DNA of 64,000 nt, from positions 186,001 through 250,000 of the forward strand of contig NZ_JACJOF010000038.1 in assembly GCF_014695395.1 (NCBI RefSeq), given 5' to 3'. Position 1 is the stretch's first letter. Every line of letters starts with the position of its first letter. The DNA is from Nodosilinea sp. FACHB-131 (GTDB lineage Bacteria > Cyanobacteriota > Cyanobacteriia > Phormidesmidales > Phormidesmidaceae). The notes below the pieces were generated by a model. That model worked only from the letters and a program-made list of their open reading frames with translations. It made no database searches and was not told the origin of the DNA. Shown piece by piece: positions 44,557 to 51,824 of this stretch. Made by a program: the position numbers and the translations under genes.

Positions 44557-45411
44557 TTAAGCAAACACTACGGTGCGGTTGCCGTAGACAAGGGTGCGGT
44601 TTTGCAGGTGCAGCCGCACGGCGCGGGCGAGCACAATGCGCTCCACATCTTTGCCTTTGCGAATTAGCTCCTTCACGTCGTCGCGGTGGCTGATGCGCAC
44701 TACATCTTGCTCAATAATCGGGCCTTCATCGAGGTCGGAGGTGACGTAGTGAGCGGTGGCCCCAATGATCTTCACCCCCCGCTGAAAGGCGCGCTGGTAG
44801 GGGTTTGCTCCCATAAAGGCGGGCAAAAACGAGTGGTGAATGTTGATAACGCGATCGTACTGGACCAGGAAATCTGAGCTGAGCACCTGCATATATTTGG
44901 CTAGCACCACCAGATCAATGTTGTATGCCTTGAGGAGTTCTAGCTGCCGCTGTTCTTGCTCAGCCTTGGTGTCTTTGGTCATCGGCAGGTGCTCGAAGGC
45001 GATACCAAACTGGTCAGCGATGGGTTTAAGGTGGGGGTGATTGCTGATGATCAGCGGAATTTCGGCCTTGAACTCGCCTGCTTTGTGCCGCCAAAGCAGG
45101 TCGAGCAGGCAGTGGTCTTGATGGCTGACCCAGATCGACAGGCGAGGCACGGCGTCAGAAAAGTGGAGCTGCCAGGTGGCCCCGAGGGGGTGGGCGATCG
45201 CCGCAAAGGCCGGCCCAATAATTTCTCTGGGCAGGTTGAACCCCTCTAGCTCCCACTCTAGGCGCGACAAAAAAAGCCCAGCCTCTGGATCGCGGTGCTG
45301 GTCGGCATGGAGAATGTTGCCGCCGTTGGCGTAGATAAAGTTGGCAATCTTGGCCACCAAACCCTTTTGGTCTGGGCAAGAGAACAGCAAAATAGCGGTG
45401 GGAGAAGCCAT
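44557..45411 (-). CDS. purU: Formyltetrahydrofolate deformylase
   Basis: A 284-residue enzyme that hydrolyses 10-formyltetrahydrofolate to formate and tetrahydrofolate, balancing one-carbon pools and supplying formate. The N-terminal ACT domain (about 5-85, ILLFSCPDQKGLVAKIANF) and the formyltransferase-like domain (about 90-284) are complete. The formyl-handling signature is NIHHSFLPAFMGANPYQRAF and GATAHYVTSDLDEGPIIEQD, containing the active-site His and Asp. Length and motifs match the family. It is expressed alone. Confidence 0.96.
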   Translation of the reverse strand: MASPTAILLFSCPDQKGLVAKIANFIYANGGNILHADQHRDPEAGLFLSRLEWELEGFNLPREIIGPAFAAIAHPLGATWQLHFSDAVPRLSIWVSHQDHCLLDLLWRHKAGEFKAEIPLIISNHPHLKPIADQFGIAFEHLPMTKDTKAEQEQRQLELLKAYNIDLVVLAKYMQVLSSDFLVQYDRVINIHHSFLPAFMGANPYQRAFQRGVKIIGATAHYVTSDLDEGPIIEQDVVRISHRDDVKELIRKGKDVERIVLARAVRLHLQNRTLVYGNRTVVFA

Positions 45412-45508
45412 TGAGGAGTGGATGAGTGGGCGGGTGGATGGTAGTTGGGTTATAGAAGCCCAAGGTCAGTTGGTGGTCTCGCTTTGGAGAGTTTGTGGGG
45501 CAGGCGTA

Positions 45509-45525
45509 GGTGGGCACTGCCCACC
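45509..45525. repeat. Short GC-rich hairpin upstream of purU
   Basis: GGTGGGC and GCCCACC arms, seven pairs around a three-base loop, lie about 100 bases upstream of purU. No U-run follows on either strand. It has the look of a short dispersed palindrome; only this copy was noticed. Confidence 0.5.
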
Positions 45526-45604
45526 AACCTTAAATCAATGCGATTCAGCGCTCATCGACCGCGCGAAAGCAACGGTGGGCTTAGCCTAGCACCCGCAACG
45601 GCAC

Positions 45605-46369
45605 TCAATTGGTAGCCCCAGGAGCAGGGCTGCCAGTTGGCGCAGGTGCAGGCTGAGCCTCGTTTGCCGAAGGCTCTACAGTGGGTGTCGGATTAGGTGT
45701 TGGGGTAGGCGCCGGAGTTGGTGCCGGGGCTGGAGGGGCTGCCGCTGGTGTGCTGCTCTCTGGGGTTGAATTGGCCCCCGGATTTGCTGAGGCTGGGGTT
45801 TCTACCGGCATCTTCCACTCCGCTAGGGGGCGATTGATGCCGTTGGCCACGTCGCGGGTGACGACGAAGACTGAGTATTCTGACTCCCCAGCTGGGGGCC
45901 AGGGCTCGGGATCCACTACAGCATAGTTGGCGCTGCCGCTGAAGTCAGGGCCACCCAAAATTAGCTCGTGCTCGGTGCCGTCTTTGAGGGTAACGGTGAC
46001 GATGCCTAGGGGGGCGTTGAATCCAAAGTCGGTAGCCTGGTCGGCTCGCATGGTGACGGTTTGTAGGGGCGAGTCGGTATTGAGACGGCTGAGAAGGAAG
46101 GCGATCGCCCCTGGTTCAGCCGGGGCAGTTTGAGGTTTGGTCATTTGCCAGGTTTCACCGTCGCCCTGCGTAAAGACCAGGGTTTCATTGCCGCGATCGA
46201 CGGTGAGGGTGGCAACGTCGGTTTCTTCAAAGGTGAAGATGGGCGCTGTCGGTTCGGTTTCGGTGGCTGATTCGGGAGACTGCGATCGCTGCGACTCAGC
46301 AATCAGCACCCCGGCCCCCAGCAAAAAGGCCACCCCTACCAGCATTACCGTACTGCGCTTAAGCTTCAT
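45605..46369 (-). CDS. DUF4340 domain protein
   Basis: A 254-residue protein with an N-terminal membrane anchor or uncleaved signal (about 5-25, STVMLVGVAFLLGAGVLIA). The DUF4340 domain (about 45-170) has the typical EETDVATLTVDRGNETLVF start, followed by WQMTKPQTAPAEPGAIAFLLSRLNT and GFNAPLGIVTVTLKDG. The tail (about 180-254) is low-complexity, rich in Pro, Ala and Thr. It is probably exposed to the periplasm. DUF4340 proteins often accompany gliding-motility-type ABC components, but no such genes are adjacent, so the function remains unknown. Confidence 0.85.
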   Translation of the reverse strand: MKLKRSTVMLVGVAFLLGAGVLIAESQRSQSPESATETEPTAPIFTFEETDVATLTVDRGNETLVFTQGDGETWQMTKPQTAPAEPGAIAFLLSRLNTDSPLQTVTMRADQATDFGFNAPLGIVTVTLKDGTEHELILGGPDFSGSANYAVVDPEPWPPAGESEYSVFVVTRDVANGINRPLAEWKMPVETPASANPGANSTPESSTPAAAPPAPAPTPAPTPTPNPTPTVEPSANEAQPAPAPTGSPAPGATN

Positions 46370-46386
46370 ACCCGCTTACCAAAACT

Positions 46387-46436
46387 CCCAAGTCGTAGGA
46401 TAGATCCTGCTGTGCTGATCCATCCTACGACCTGGG
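46387..46436 (-). terminator. Strong inverted repeat downstream of the vapBC-like module
   Basis: Arms GTCGTAGGAT (46392-46401) and ATCCTACGAC (46422-46431) pair perfectly. Outer CCCA/TGGG and inner GATC/GATC pairs extend the stem. On the minus strand it is followed by AGTTTTGG. It lies 13 bases after the PIN-domain gene stop, so it probably terminates that transcript before the DUF4340 gene. Confidence 0.6.
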
Positions 46437-46448
46437 GTGCTGATTGTA

Positions 46449-46958
46449 TTAGGGTTTAACTAATTCAAATTCAGTGAGTAGCCAATCCCTTAAAACTTGA
46501 GTCTCAGGAACCTTCCCATCAATATCCTGAGGACGCACAGTGGGGATTCCCAGAATACCCGCAAAATCACTTGGATTTAGCGTCAAGATCTGGCTAATAT
46601 CCGCAACTGCCATCACAGCTGCAAGGCGAGCATCGTGAGTTCGTTTACCCTTAATTTCATTCTCGGTTACAAGAGTAAGCCAAGTCCATAGAATTTGCGG
46701 CCCTTCTTCTACCAGGGGAAATCGAACAGTCAGTTGATCAATCACTTGGCGCGTTTGCTCGATTGACCAACCCAAGCCATTTACCTCAGTAGGACGAGTG
46801 GCAACAACCCAAAGCTCAATCAGAACTTGTGCCGTTAAACAACACTCATACCCCTGCATAAGCAAGGTGGCGACGGCCTCTGTCACTAGCCCATGTTGTT
46901 CGTCAGACGGGTTTCTGAACCGTAGAACAATGTTGGTGTCTAGCAGATATTTGACCAT
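46449..46958 (-). CDS. PIN-domain ribonuclease toxin (VapC-like)
   Basis: A 169-residue PIN-domain protein. The acidic metal site can be followed: D7 (LLDTNIV), E48 in AQVLIELWVVATRP, and later acidic residues in KGKRTHDARLAAVM (D about 107) and LTLNPSDF. PIN toxins are magnesium-dependent RNases that cut tRNA or rRNA. The start ATG overlaps the upstream small gene's TGA (TGATG), the usual coupling in vapBC operons. Confidence 0.88.
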   Translation of the reverse strand: MVKYLLDTNIVLRFRNPSDEQHGLVTEAVATLLMQGYECCLTAQVLIELWVVATRPTEVNGLGWSIEQTRQVIDQLTVRFPLVEEGPQILWTWLTLVTENEIKGKRTHDARLAAVMAVADISQILTLNPSDFAGILGIPTVRPQDIDGKVPETQVLRDWLLTEFELVKP

Positions 46959-47200
46959 CAGTCGTAAATGGTGCTGCGGTCAAACGCTTCATCTGAAAGA
47001 CTCGGGCCTGTTTGAGGTAGCTGCGAGACCCAGGTACGAAAGTTCTGAGCACGCTCCAAAGCAGTCGCATGCTGCCAGAACAGATTGTCCTGAGATGGCG
47101 GTTCAGTTTGAGACTTGAACGAGTTGACAAGCTCAGCAATTTTCTTCAGTTGACTTTCGCTGAGTTTATCAATCTCTTGTTTGAGAGTTTCACGCAGCAT
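46958..47200 (-). CDS. Antitoxin partner of the PIN-domain toxin
   Basis: An 80-residue protein directly upstream of, and overlapping by one base, the PIN toxin. Residues 1-35 are helical (LKQEIDKLSESQLKKIAELVNS). The middle and C-terminal part (SLSDEAFDRSTIYD) resembles antitoxin tails that occlude PIN active sites. It does not look like the classical AbrB- or RHH-type VapB; similar short proteins are paired with PIN genes in cyanobacteria. Position is the main argument. Confidence 0.72.
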   Translation of the reverse strand: MLRETLKQEIDKLSESQLKKIAELVNSFKSQTEPPSQDNLFWQHATALERAQNFRTWVSQLPQTGPSLSDEAFDRSTIYD

Positions 47201-47289
47201 GGCTTTTGTCCCTAACCAAGACCATCTATCTACCTACTATGTTGCTCGTATCGGATGCCCTACAACAAGCTAAGCACATCCGATACGAG

Positions 47290-48708
47290 CTAGGCTGCGG
47301 CGAGAGCGGGGGTGGGAGCTGTTGAGGCAGAGAGCTGGGCGAGGATGCCGTTGACGTTGGTTTTGGCGTCGCCAAACAGCATCAGCGTGTTGTCGTTGAA
47401 GAAGAGCGGATTCTCGACTCCGGCGTAACCCGACGACATGCCGCGCTTGAGCACTACTACGGTATCGGCTTCCCAGACTTCCATCACGGGCATGCCGGCG
47501 ATCGGGCTGGTGGGGTCATTTTTGGCGCTGGGGTTGACGGTGTCGTTGGCACCAACCACCAGCACCACATCAGTGTGGGACAGGTCGTCGTTGATTTCGT
47601 CCATCTCCAGCACGATGTCGTAGGGCACGTTGGCCTCGGCCAGCAGCACGTTCATGTGGCCAGGCATGCGGCCCGCCACGGGGTGGATACCGAACCGCAC
47701 CTGTTTGCCCTGAGCGCGGAGCAGGCGGGTGATCTCCGCTACGGGGTGCTGGGCTTGGGCCACGGCCATGCCGTAGCCGGGGACGATGACCACGCTCTGG
47801 GCATTAGCCAGCAGTTCGACGACTTCGCCGGTGGTGGTGCTAGTGGCACTGCCCTCCAGGGCAGCCGCCTTGCCGGAGCTAGCGGTTTCTCCAAAGCCCC
47901 CCAGCAGCACGTTGACGAAGGAGCGGTTCATGCCTTTGCACATGATGTAGCTGAGAATGGCTCCACTGCTGCCCACCAGTGCCCCGGTAATAATCAGCAG
48001 GTCGTTGTTGAGCATAAAACCCGCTGCTGCCGAAGCCAGCCCCGAGTAGCTGTTGAGCAGCGAAATCACCACCGCCATGTCGGCTCCGCCGATCGCCATC
48101 ACAATCACGATGCCAAAGATGCCTGCGATCGCCGTCATCGCCGCTAAAATCCACATTCCTGGGCTGCCGGTAGCGGTGAGAAAGGGTGCGACGAGGACTG
48201 CGATCGCCCCCAGCATTCCCAGCGTGAATACGTGGCGCGCGGGCAGCAGCACCGCCCGGCTGGGCACCCAGCCCCGCAGCTTGGCCACCGCAATCATTGA
48301 CCCAGTAAAGGTGACGATGCCAATGAACACGCCAATATAGATTTCCACCCGGTGAACAGTGATATCCGTGCCCGTGAGCGCTGCACTAGGCTGGAGGTAT
48401 TCGGCAAAGCCGACTAGAACAGCGGCCAAGCCCACAAAGCTGTTGAGCAGCGCCACCATTTCGGGCATATCGGTCATTGCCACGCGGGCAGCGGCCAGCA
48501 CACCCACCAGCACACCGAGGCCGATGGAGCCAATCTGGACGGGGTAGCCCTGGCAGATCAGCGCCGTGGCCCCAAAGGCGATCGCCATGCCGAGAATGCC
48601 CAGCAGGTTGCCCCGCTTAGCGGTTTCTGGCTGCGACAGCCCCGCCAGACTGAGGATGAAGAGGGCGCTGGCGACGATGTAAGCGGTGGTTACGAGGTTG
48701 TTTTCCAT
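47290..48708 (-). CDS. pntB: NAD(P) transhydrogenase subunit beta
   Basis: A 472-residue subunit of the proton-translocating transhydrogenase, which uses the proton gradient to make NADPH from NADH. ATG 48708 gives [19 protein letters not shown]; a TTG at 48735 would extend it needlessly. The first about 265 residues form eight or nine membrane helices (dII). The rest is the NADP-binding domain dIII with [39 protein letters not shown] and [12 protein letters not shown]. It is encoded after pntA on the same strand with an 88-base gap that holds a perfect inverted repeat. Confidence 0.96.
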   Translation of the reverse strand: MENNLVTTAYIVASALFILSLAGLSQPETAKRGNLLGILGMAIAFGATALICQGYPVQIGSIGLGVLVGVLAAARVAMTDMPEMVALLNSFVGLAAVLVGFAEYLQPSAALTGTDITVHRVEIYIGVFIGIVTFTGSMIAVAKLRGWVPSRAVLLPARHVFTLGMLGAIAVLVAPFLTATGSPGMWILAAMTAIAGIFGIVIVMAIGGADMAVVISLLNSYSGLASAAAGFMLNNDLLIITGALVGSSGAILSYIMCKGMNRSFVNVLLGGFGETASSGKAAALEGSATSTTTGEVVELLANAQSVVIVPGYGMAVAQAQHPVAEITRLLRAQGKQVRFGIHPVAGRMPGHMNVLLAEANVPYDIVLEMDEINDDLSHTDVVLVVGANDTVNPSAKNDPTSPIAGMPVMEVWEADTVVVLKRGMSSGYAGVENPLFFNDNTLMLFGDAKTNVNGILAQLSASTAPTPALAAA

Positions 48709-48744
48709 AGGGTAGGGGAATGGGGAGGAGGGCAAATTTTGAAC

Positions 48745-48791
48745 TTTGAATTTTGCATTTTGAATTCAAAGTTCAAAATGCAAAATTCAAA
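48745..48791. repeat. Perfect AT-rich inverted repeat in the pntA-pntB gap
   Basis: A 20-base arm at 48745-48764 (built of TTTGAA and TTTTGC units) is exactly repeated in inverse orientation at 48772-48791, with a 7-base spacer. It fills most of the gap between the two subunit genes and belongs to the same TTCAAAA family seen at 22400 and 60684. Confidence 0.9.
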
Positions 48792-48796
48792 AAGAA

Positions 48797-50410
48797 TTAC
48801 TTATGAAACATGTTCAGCATGCGCTGCGACACCATAAAGCCCCCGGCGATGTTGACGGTGCCAAGGAAGAGGGCGATCGCTCCCAATATCGTCATTGGTG
48901 AGGCGATGTTATTAGAAATTTGCAGCATGCCGCCGATGATGATGATGCCGCTGATGGCGTTGGTGACGCTCATTAGGGGAGTGTGTAGGCTGGGCGACAC
49001 GTCCCAAATCACCTTCCAACCGAGGAAGCTGGCGAGGACAAAGACCGTCAGGTGGGTCATAAATGAGGCGGGAGCCCAGAGGCCGATAGCCACACAGGCC
49101 AGGCCAATTAGCACGGGCCAGAGCAACTGACTAAACCAGGGCTTAGCAGCGGGAATTTCCTCAGCGGTGGGGGAGGTAGGGGAGGTGGGGGAGACGCTGG
49201 GAGCGGGAGCTTCTACCTTGGGAGGGGGCCAGGTCACTTGGCCGTTGTGAATCACGGTAGTGGCGCGAATCACCTGGTCTTCCATGTTGACGGTGAAATT
49301 TTCGGCTCCGCCCAGGTCGCTGAGCAGGTGCACCAGGTTGTTGCCGTAGAGCTGGCTGGCCTGGGAGGCCATGCGGCTGGGTAGATCGGTCAGGCCGATG
49401 ATGGTGACGCCGTTGTGCGAAATCACCTGGCCGGGCTCGGTGACTTCGCAGTTGCCCCCCTGTTCAGCGGCCAGATCGACTACTACCGAGCCGGGCTTCA
49501 TGCTCTCGACCATCTCTTGGGTAATCAGCAGCGGCGCTGGTTTACCGGGGATCAGTGCCGTGGTGATGATGATGTCAACATCCTTGGCCTGCTGAGCAAA
49601 GAGAGCCATTTCAGCGGCGATAAAGGCCGGACTCATCACCTTGGCGTAGCCGCCTTCGCCGCTGCCGTCTTCTTCAAAGTGCAGCTCTAGAAATTCTGCG
49701 CCCAGGCTCTGTACCTGCTCTTTGACCACCAGGCGGGTGTCAAAGGCTTTGACGATCGCCCCCAAACTCTTGGCCGCCCCGATCGCCGCCAGCCCGGCCA
49801 CGCCAACCCCAATCACCATCACCTTAGCGGGGGGCATTTTGCCAGCGGCGGTAATCTGGCCGGTGAAGCAGCGACCAAAGTGGCTGGCGGCCTCGATCAC
49901 CGCTCGATAGCCGCCGATGTTGGCCATCGAGCTCAGGGCATCTAGCTTTTGGGCGCGGGAAATGCGGGGGACAGAATCCATCGCTAGGACAGTGCCGCCC
50001 TGGTGGGCCAGCTGCTCTAGCAGCTCGGGGTTCTGGGCAGGCCAGATAAAGCTGACCAGGGTTTGCTCAGGCTTGAGCAGGGTGGCCTCGTGGCGATCGA
50101 GCGTGGGATGGTGCTGGGGCGATCGCACCTTCAGCACGACATCGGCGGCTTCCCACAGGCTGATGGCATCGGCCACCACCGTGCAGCCAGCGGCTTCGTA
50201 GGCACTGTCAGTAAAGCTGGCCCCGGCTCCGGCCTGGGTTTCAACCAAGACCTCAAAGCCTAGCTTTTGCAGTTTTTTGGCGGTGTCGGGGGTAGCGGCG
50301 ACCCGCTGTTCGCCCGCAAACACCTCCTTCGGAATGCCTACCTTAAGCCCTAGAGGGGCGGCATCTAGGGGAGCGGCTACAGAATTGTCTTTGGGTGCTG
50401 CAATGGTCAT
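48797..50410 (-). CDS. pntA: NAD(P) transhydrogenase subunit alpha (fused dI-dIIa)
   Basis: A 537-residue subunit combining the NAD-binding domain dI (about 20-395) with the short membrane part dIIa (about 435-537, with three or four helices). dI motifs are GIPKEVFAGEQRVAATPDT, KVMVIGVGVAGLAAIGAAKSLGA (Rossmann) and VVDLAAEQGGNCEVTEPG. Many cyanobacteria split this subunit into pntAA and pntAB; here the two parts are joined by a Pro/Ser/Thr linker (about 400-425), the E. coli-like fused form. The start ATG 50410 gives MTIAAPKDN. A possible terminator lies about 65 bases upstream. Confidence 0.95.
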   Translation of the reverse strand: MTIAAPKDNSVAAPLDAAPLGLKVGIPKEVFAGEQRVAATPDTAKKLQKLGFEVLVETQAGAGASFTDSAYEAAGCTVVADAISLWEAADVVLKVRSPQHHPTLDRHEATLLKPEQTLVSFIWPAQNPELLEQLAHQGGTVLAMDSVPRISRAQKLDALSSMANIGGYRAVIEAASHFGRCFTGQITAAGKMPPAKVMVIGVGVAGLAAIGAAKSLGAIVKAFDTRLVVKEQVQSLGAEFLELHFEEDGSGEGGYAKVMSPAFIAAEMALFAQQAKDVDIIITTALIPGKPAPLLITQEMVESMKPGSVVVDLAAEQGGNCEVTEPGQVISHNGVTIIGLTDLPSRMASQASQLYGNNLVHLLSDLGGAENFTVNMEDQVIRATTVIHNGQVTWPPPKVEAPAPSVSPTSPTSPTAEEIPAAKPWFSQLLWPVLIGLACVAIGLWAPASFMTHLTVFVLASFLGWKVIWDVSPSLHTPLMSVTNAISGIIIIGGMLQISNNIASPMTILGAIALFLGTVNIAGGFMVSQRMLNMFHK

Positions 50411-51011
50411 AGGGAGTTACGAGGGGAATGGCCTTAAACAACAAAAACGCAGGCAGTAAACGAGAGAATGACGATAAAAAAAGATCCCAACCCTAGCGCT
50501 AGTGAAACGGGATCAGAGGCAGTCAAATTTTGCGTCAGGCTCAGAGAGCGCGAGGCGATGAAGTTGTTCCTCGGAGGGGCGATCGCACAGTCGATGCAAA
50601 CAGGCTCTAGGTAGTAGCAAAGGGGCGGTTCCGTGACATAACCCCCGGCTTCAAAGGAATTACAAGGAGCGTCAATTAGTCTAAATGGCCTGGTTTTACC
50701 TATATTTTCTACAAAATTGCCCCATCCTGCCGACTACTACAATCTCCCCTACTGACCTGGATGGTCTAGATATTCAGATTGTTTTTTGATTTCAACAAAA
50801 TGAAACACTTTAGGGCAGGGCATCTGAACTAATTAGAGCAGAGTAGCTGGCAGAACACTCTGGCCCATTGTCTGGCATGGTAAAAGTACCGCCCGCCCTT
50901 AGGGTTAAAACTTCAAAAATATTTTATGTCTGACAATGTTATGGGAGCTGGTTGTCAGCAATAGAAAACAACGTCTTTTTTTGTTACAAAACTGGTCGTT
51001 CCAAGCCAATT
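50411..51011. other. Long pntA leader region with terminator-like element
   Basis: About 600 bases separate the HAD gene from pntA, both on the minus strand. The region nearest pntA contains a terminator-like hairpin (50476-50514) and a minus-strand frame of about 100 codons without a standard start, ending with TAA at about 50430. It encodes Cys- and Pro-rich sequence followed by a hydrophobic helix (LGSFFIVILSFTACVFVV). The more distant part is AT-rich with no recognisable gene and probably holds the promoter. Confidence 0.5.
50476..50514 (-). terminator. Candidate terminator or attenuator before pntA
   Basis: On the minus strand, GATCCC and GGGATC enclose a 20-base loop that contains the palindrome CTAGCGCTAG, followed directly by seven T residues. 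It ends 66 bases before the pntA start. It could stop an upstream transcript or attenuate pntAB. Confidence 0.45.
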
Positions 51012-51779
51012 CTAAAAATTCTGCACTAAGGCTTCTACGAGTTCTAAAAACCCGGCCACTTCGGTGGCTTGGGTGACGTAGGTGGGGTGATAAGTAAGCC
51101 GAGGCCAGTAGTCGACCACATTGGCCACCCCCACCGACTGGGGAAACAGGGCTGGGTTAAACATGCTCTCGTCGTTGGGACTGTCGCCCACGGTCAAGAC
51201 CTCAGCGGCGGCGATCGGTGCAAAGTAGCGCTCAAGCACCCGCTGCAAGCCCGCCGCCTTAGACTGGCCCAGCGTAAATAGGTGGCACTGCACGGTGCTG
51301 TAGGTAAACCCCCAGGCCAGCGATTGGCACAGTTGCGCCATCTCATCTAGATCGGCCTGGGTCAGGCCCTCAATGTCAAACGTCCAGTCGGTGAGGCGAA
51401 AGCGATTGTCGTCTGACTCGCGCAGCTTGGGCCACCGCCATTGCAGTTGGGCAAAGGCCTGTTGCAGCAGCTGGCGGTGGGCGACCAGGTTGGGAATGTC
51501 AACCAGTGGCTCTGGCGGACCGTTTTGGGGAAAGTAGATGCCACCGTTTTCGGCCATGGCCCCCACTACGGGCAGATAGTGGGCTAGGCCATTCACCCAT
51601 CCCGCCGATCGCCCGGTGACAATCATCACCGGCAGGCCCAACCCCTGGAGCTGCTCCAGCCCTTGCAGCAGGGCAGGGGTAAATTTGCCCTGGCGGGTGA
51701 GGGTGCCATCCATGTCGGTGGCTAGGAGCTGGGGCCGGGGTGAAAACCCGTGGCTGGGTAATGGTTGAACTTCGCCCAT
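51012..51779 (-). CDS. HAD-family phosphatase (Cof/sucrose-phosphatase-like)
   Basis: A 255-residue HAD phosphatase with the C2B cap. Motif I is D22 and D24 in ATDMDGTLT, motif II VTGRS, motif III lysine near QSKAAGL, and motif IV GDSPNDESMF. The C2B cap spans about residues 85-190 (WRWPKLRESDDNRFRLTDW). Relatives hydrolyse sugar phosphates such as sucrose-6-phosphate or mannosyl-3-phosphoglycerate; the substrate here is not clear. It is divergent from the M15A-type gene with 45 bases between starts. Confidence 0.88.
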   Translation of the reverse strand: MGEVQPLPSHGFSPRPQLLATDMDGTLTRQGKFTPALLQGLEQLQGLGLPVMIVTGRSAGWVNGLAHYLPVVGAMAENGGIYFPQNGPPEPLVDIPNLVAHRQLLQQAFAQLQWRWPKLRESDDNRFRLTDWTFDIEGLTQADLDEMAQLCQSLAWGFTYSTVQCHLFTLGQSKAAGLQRVLERYFAPIAAAEVLTVGDSPNDESMFNPALFPQSVGVANVVDYWPRLTYHPTYVTQATEVAGFLELVEALVQNF

Positions 51780-51824
51780 CGAGTTTACACTTTGTGGTTA
51801 CTGTGAATAGGTCATTGTGGCTTA

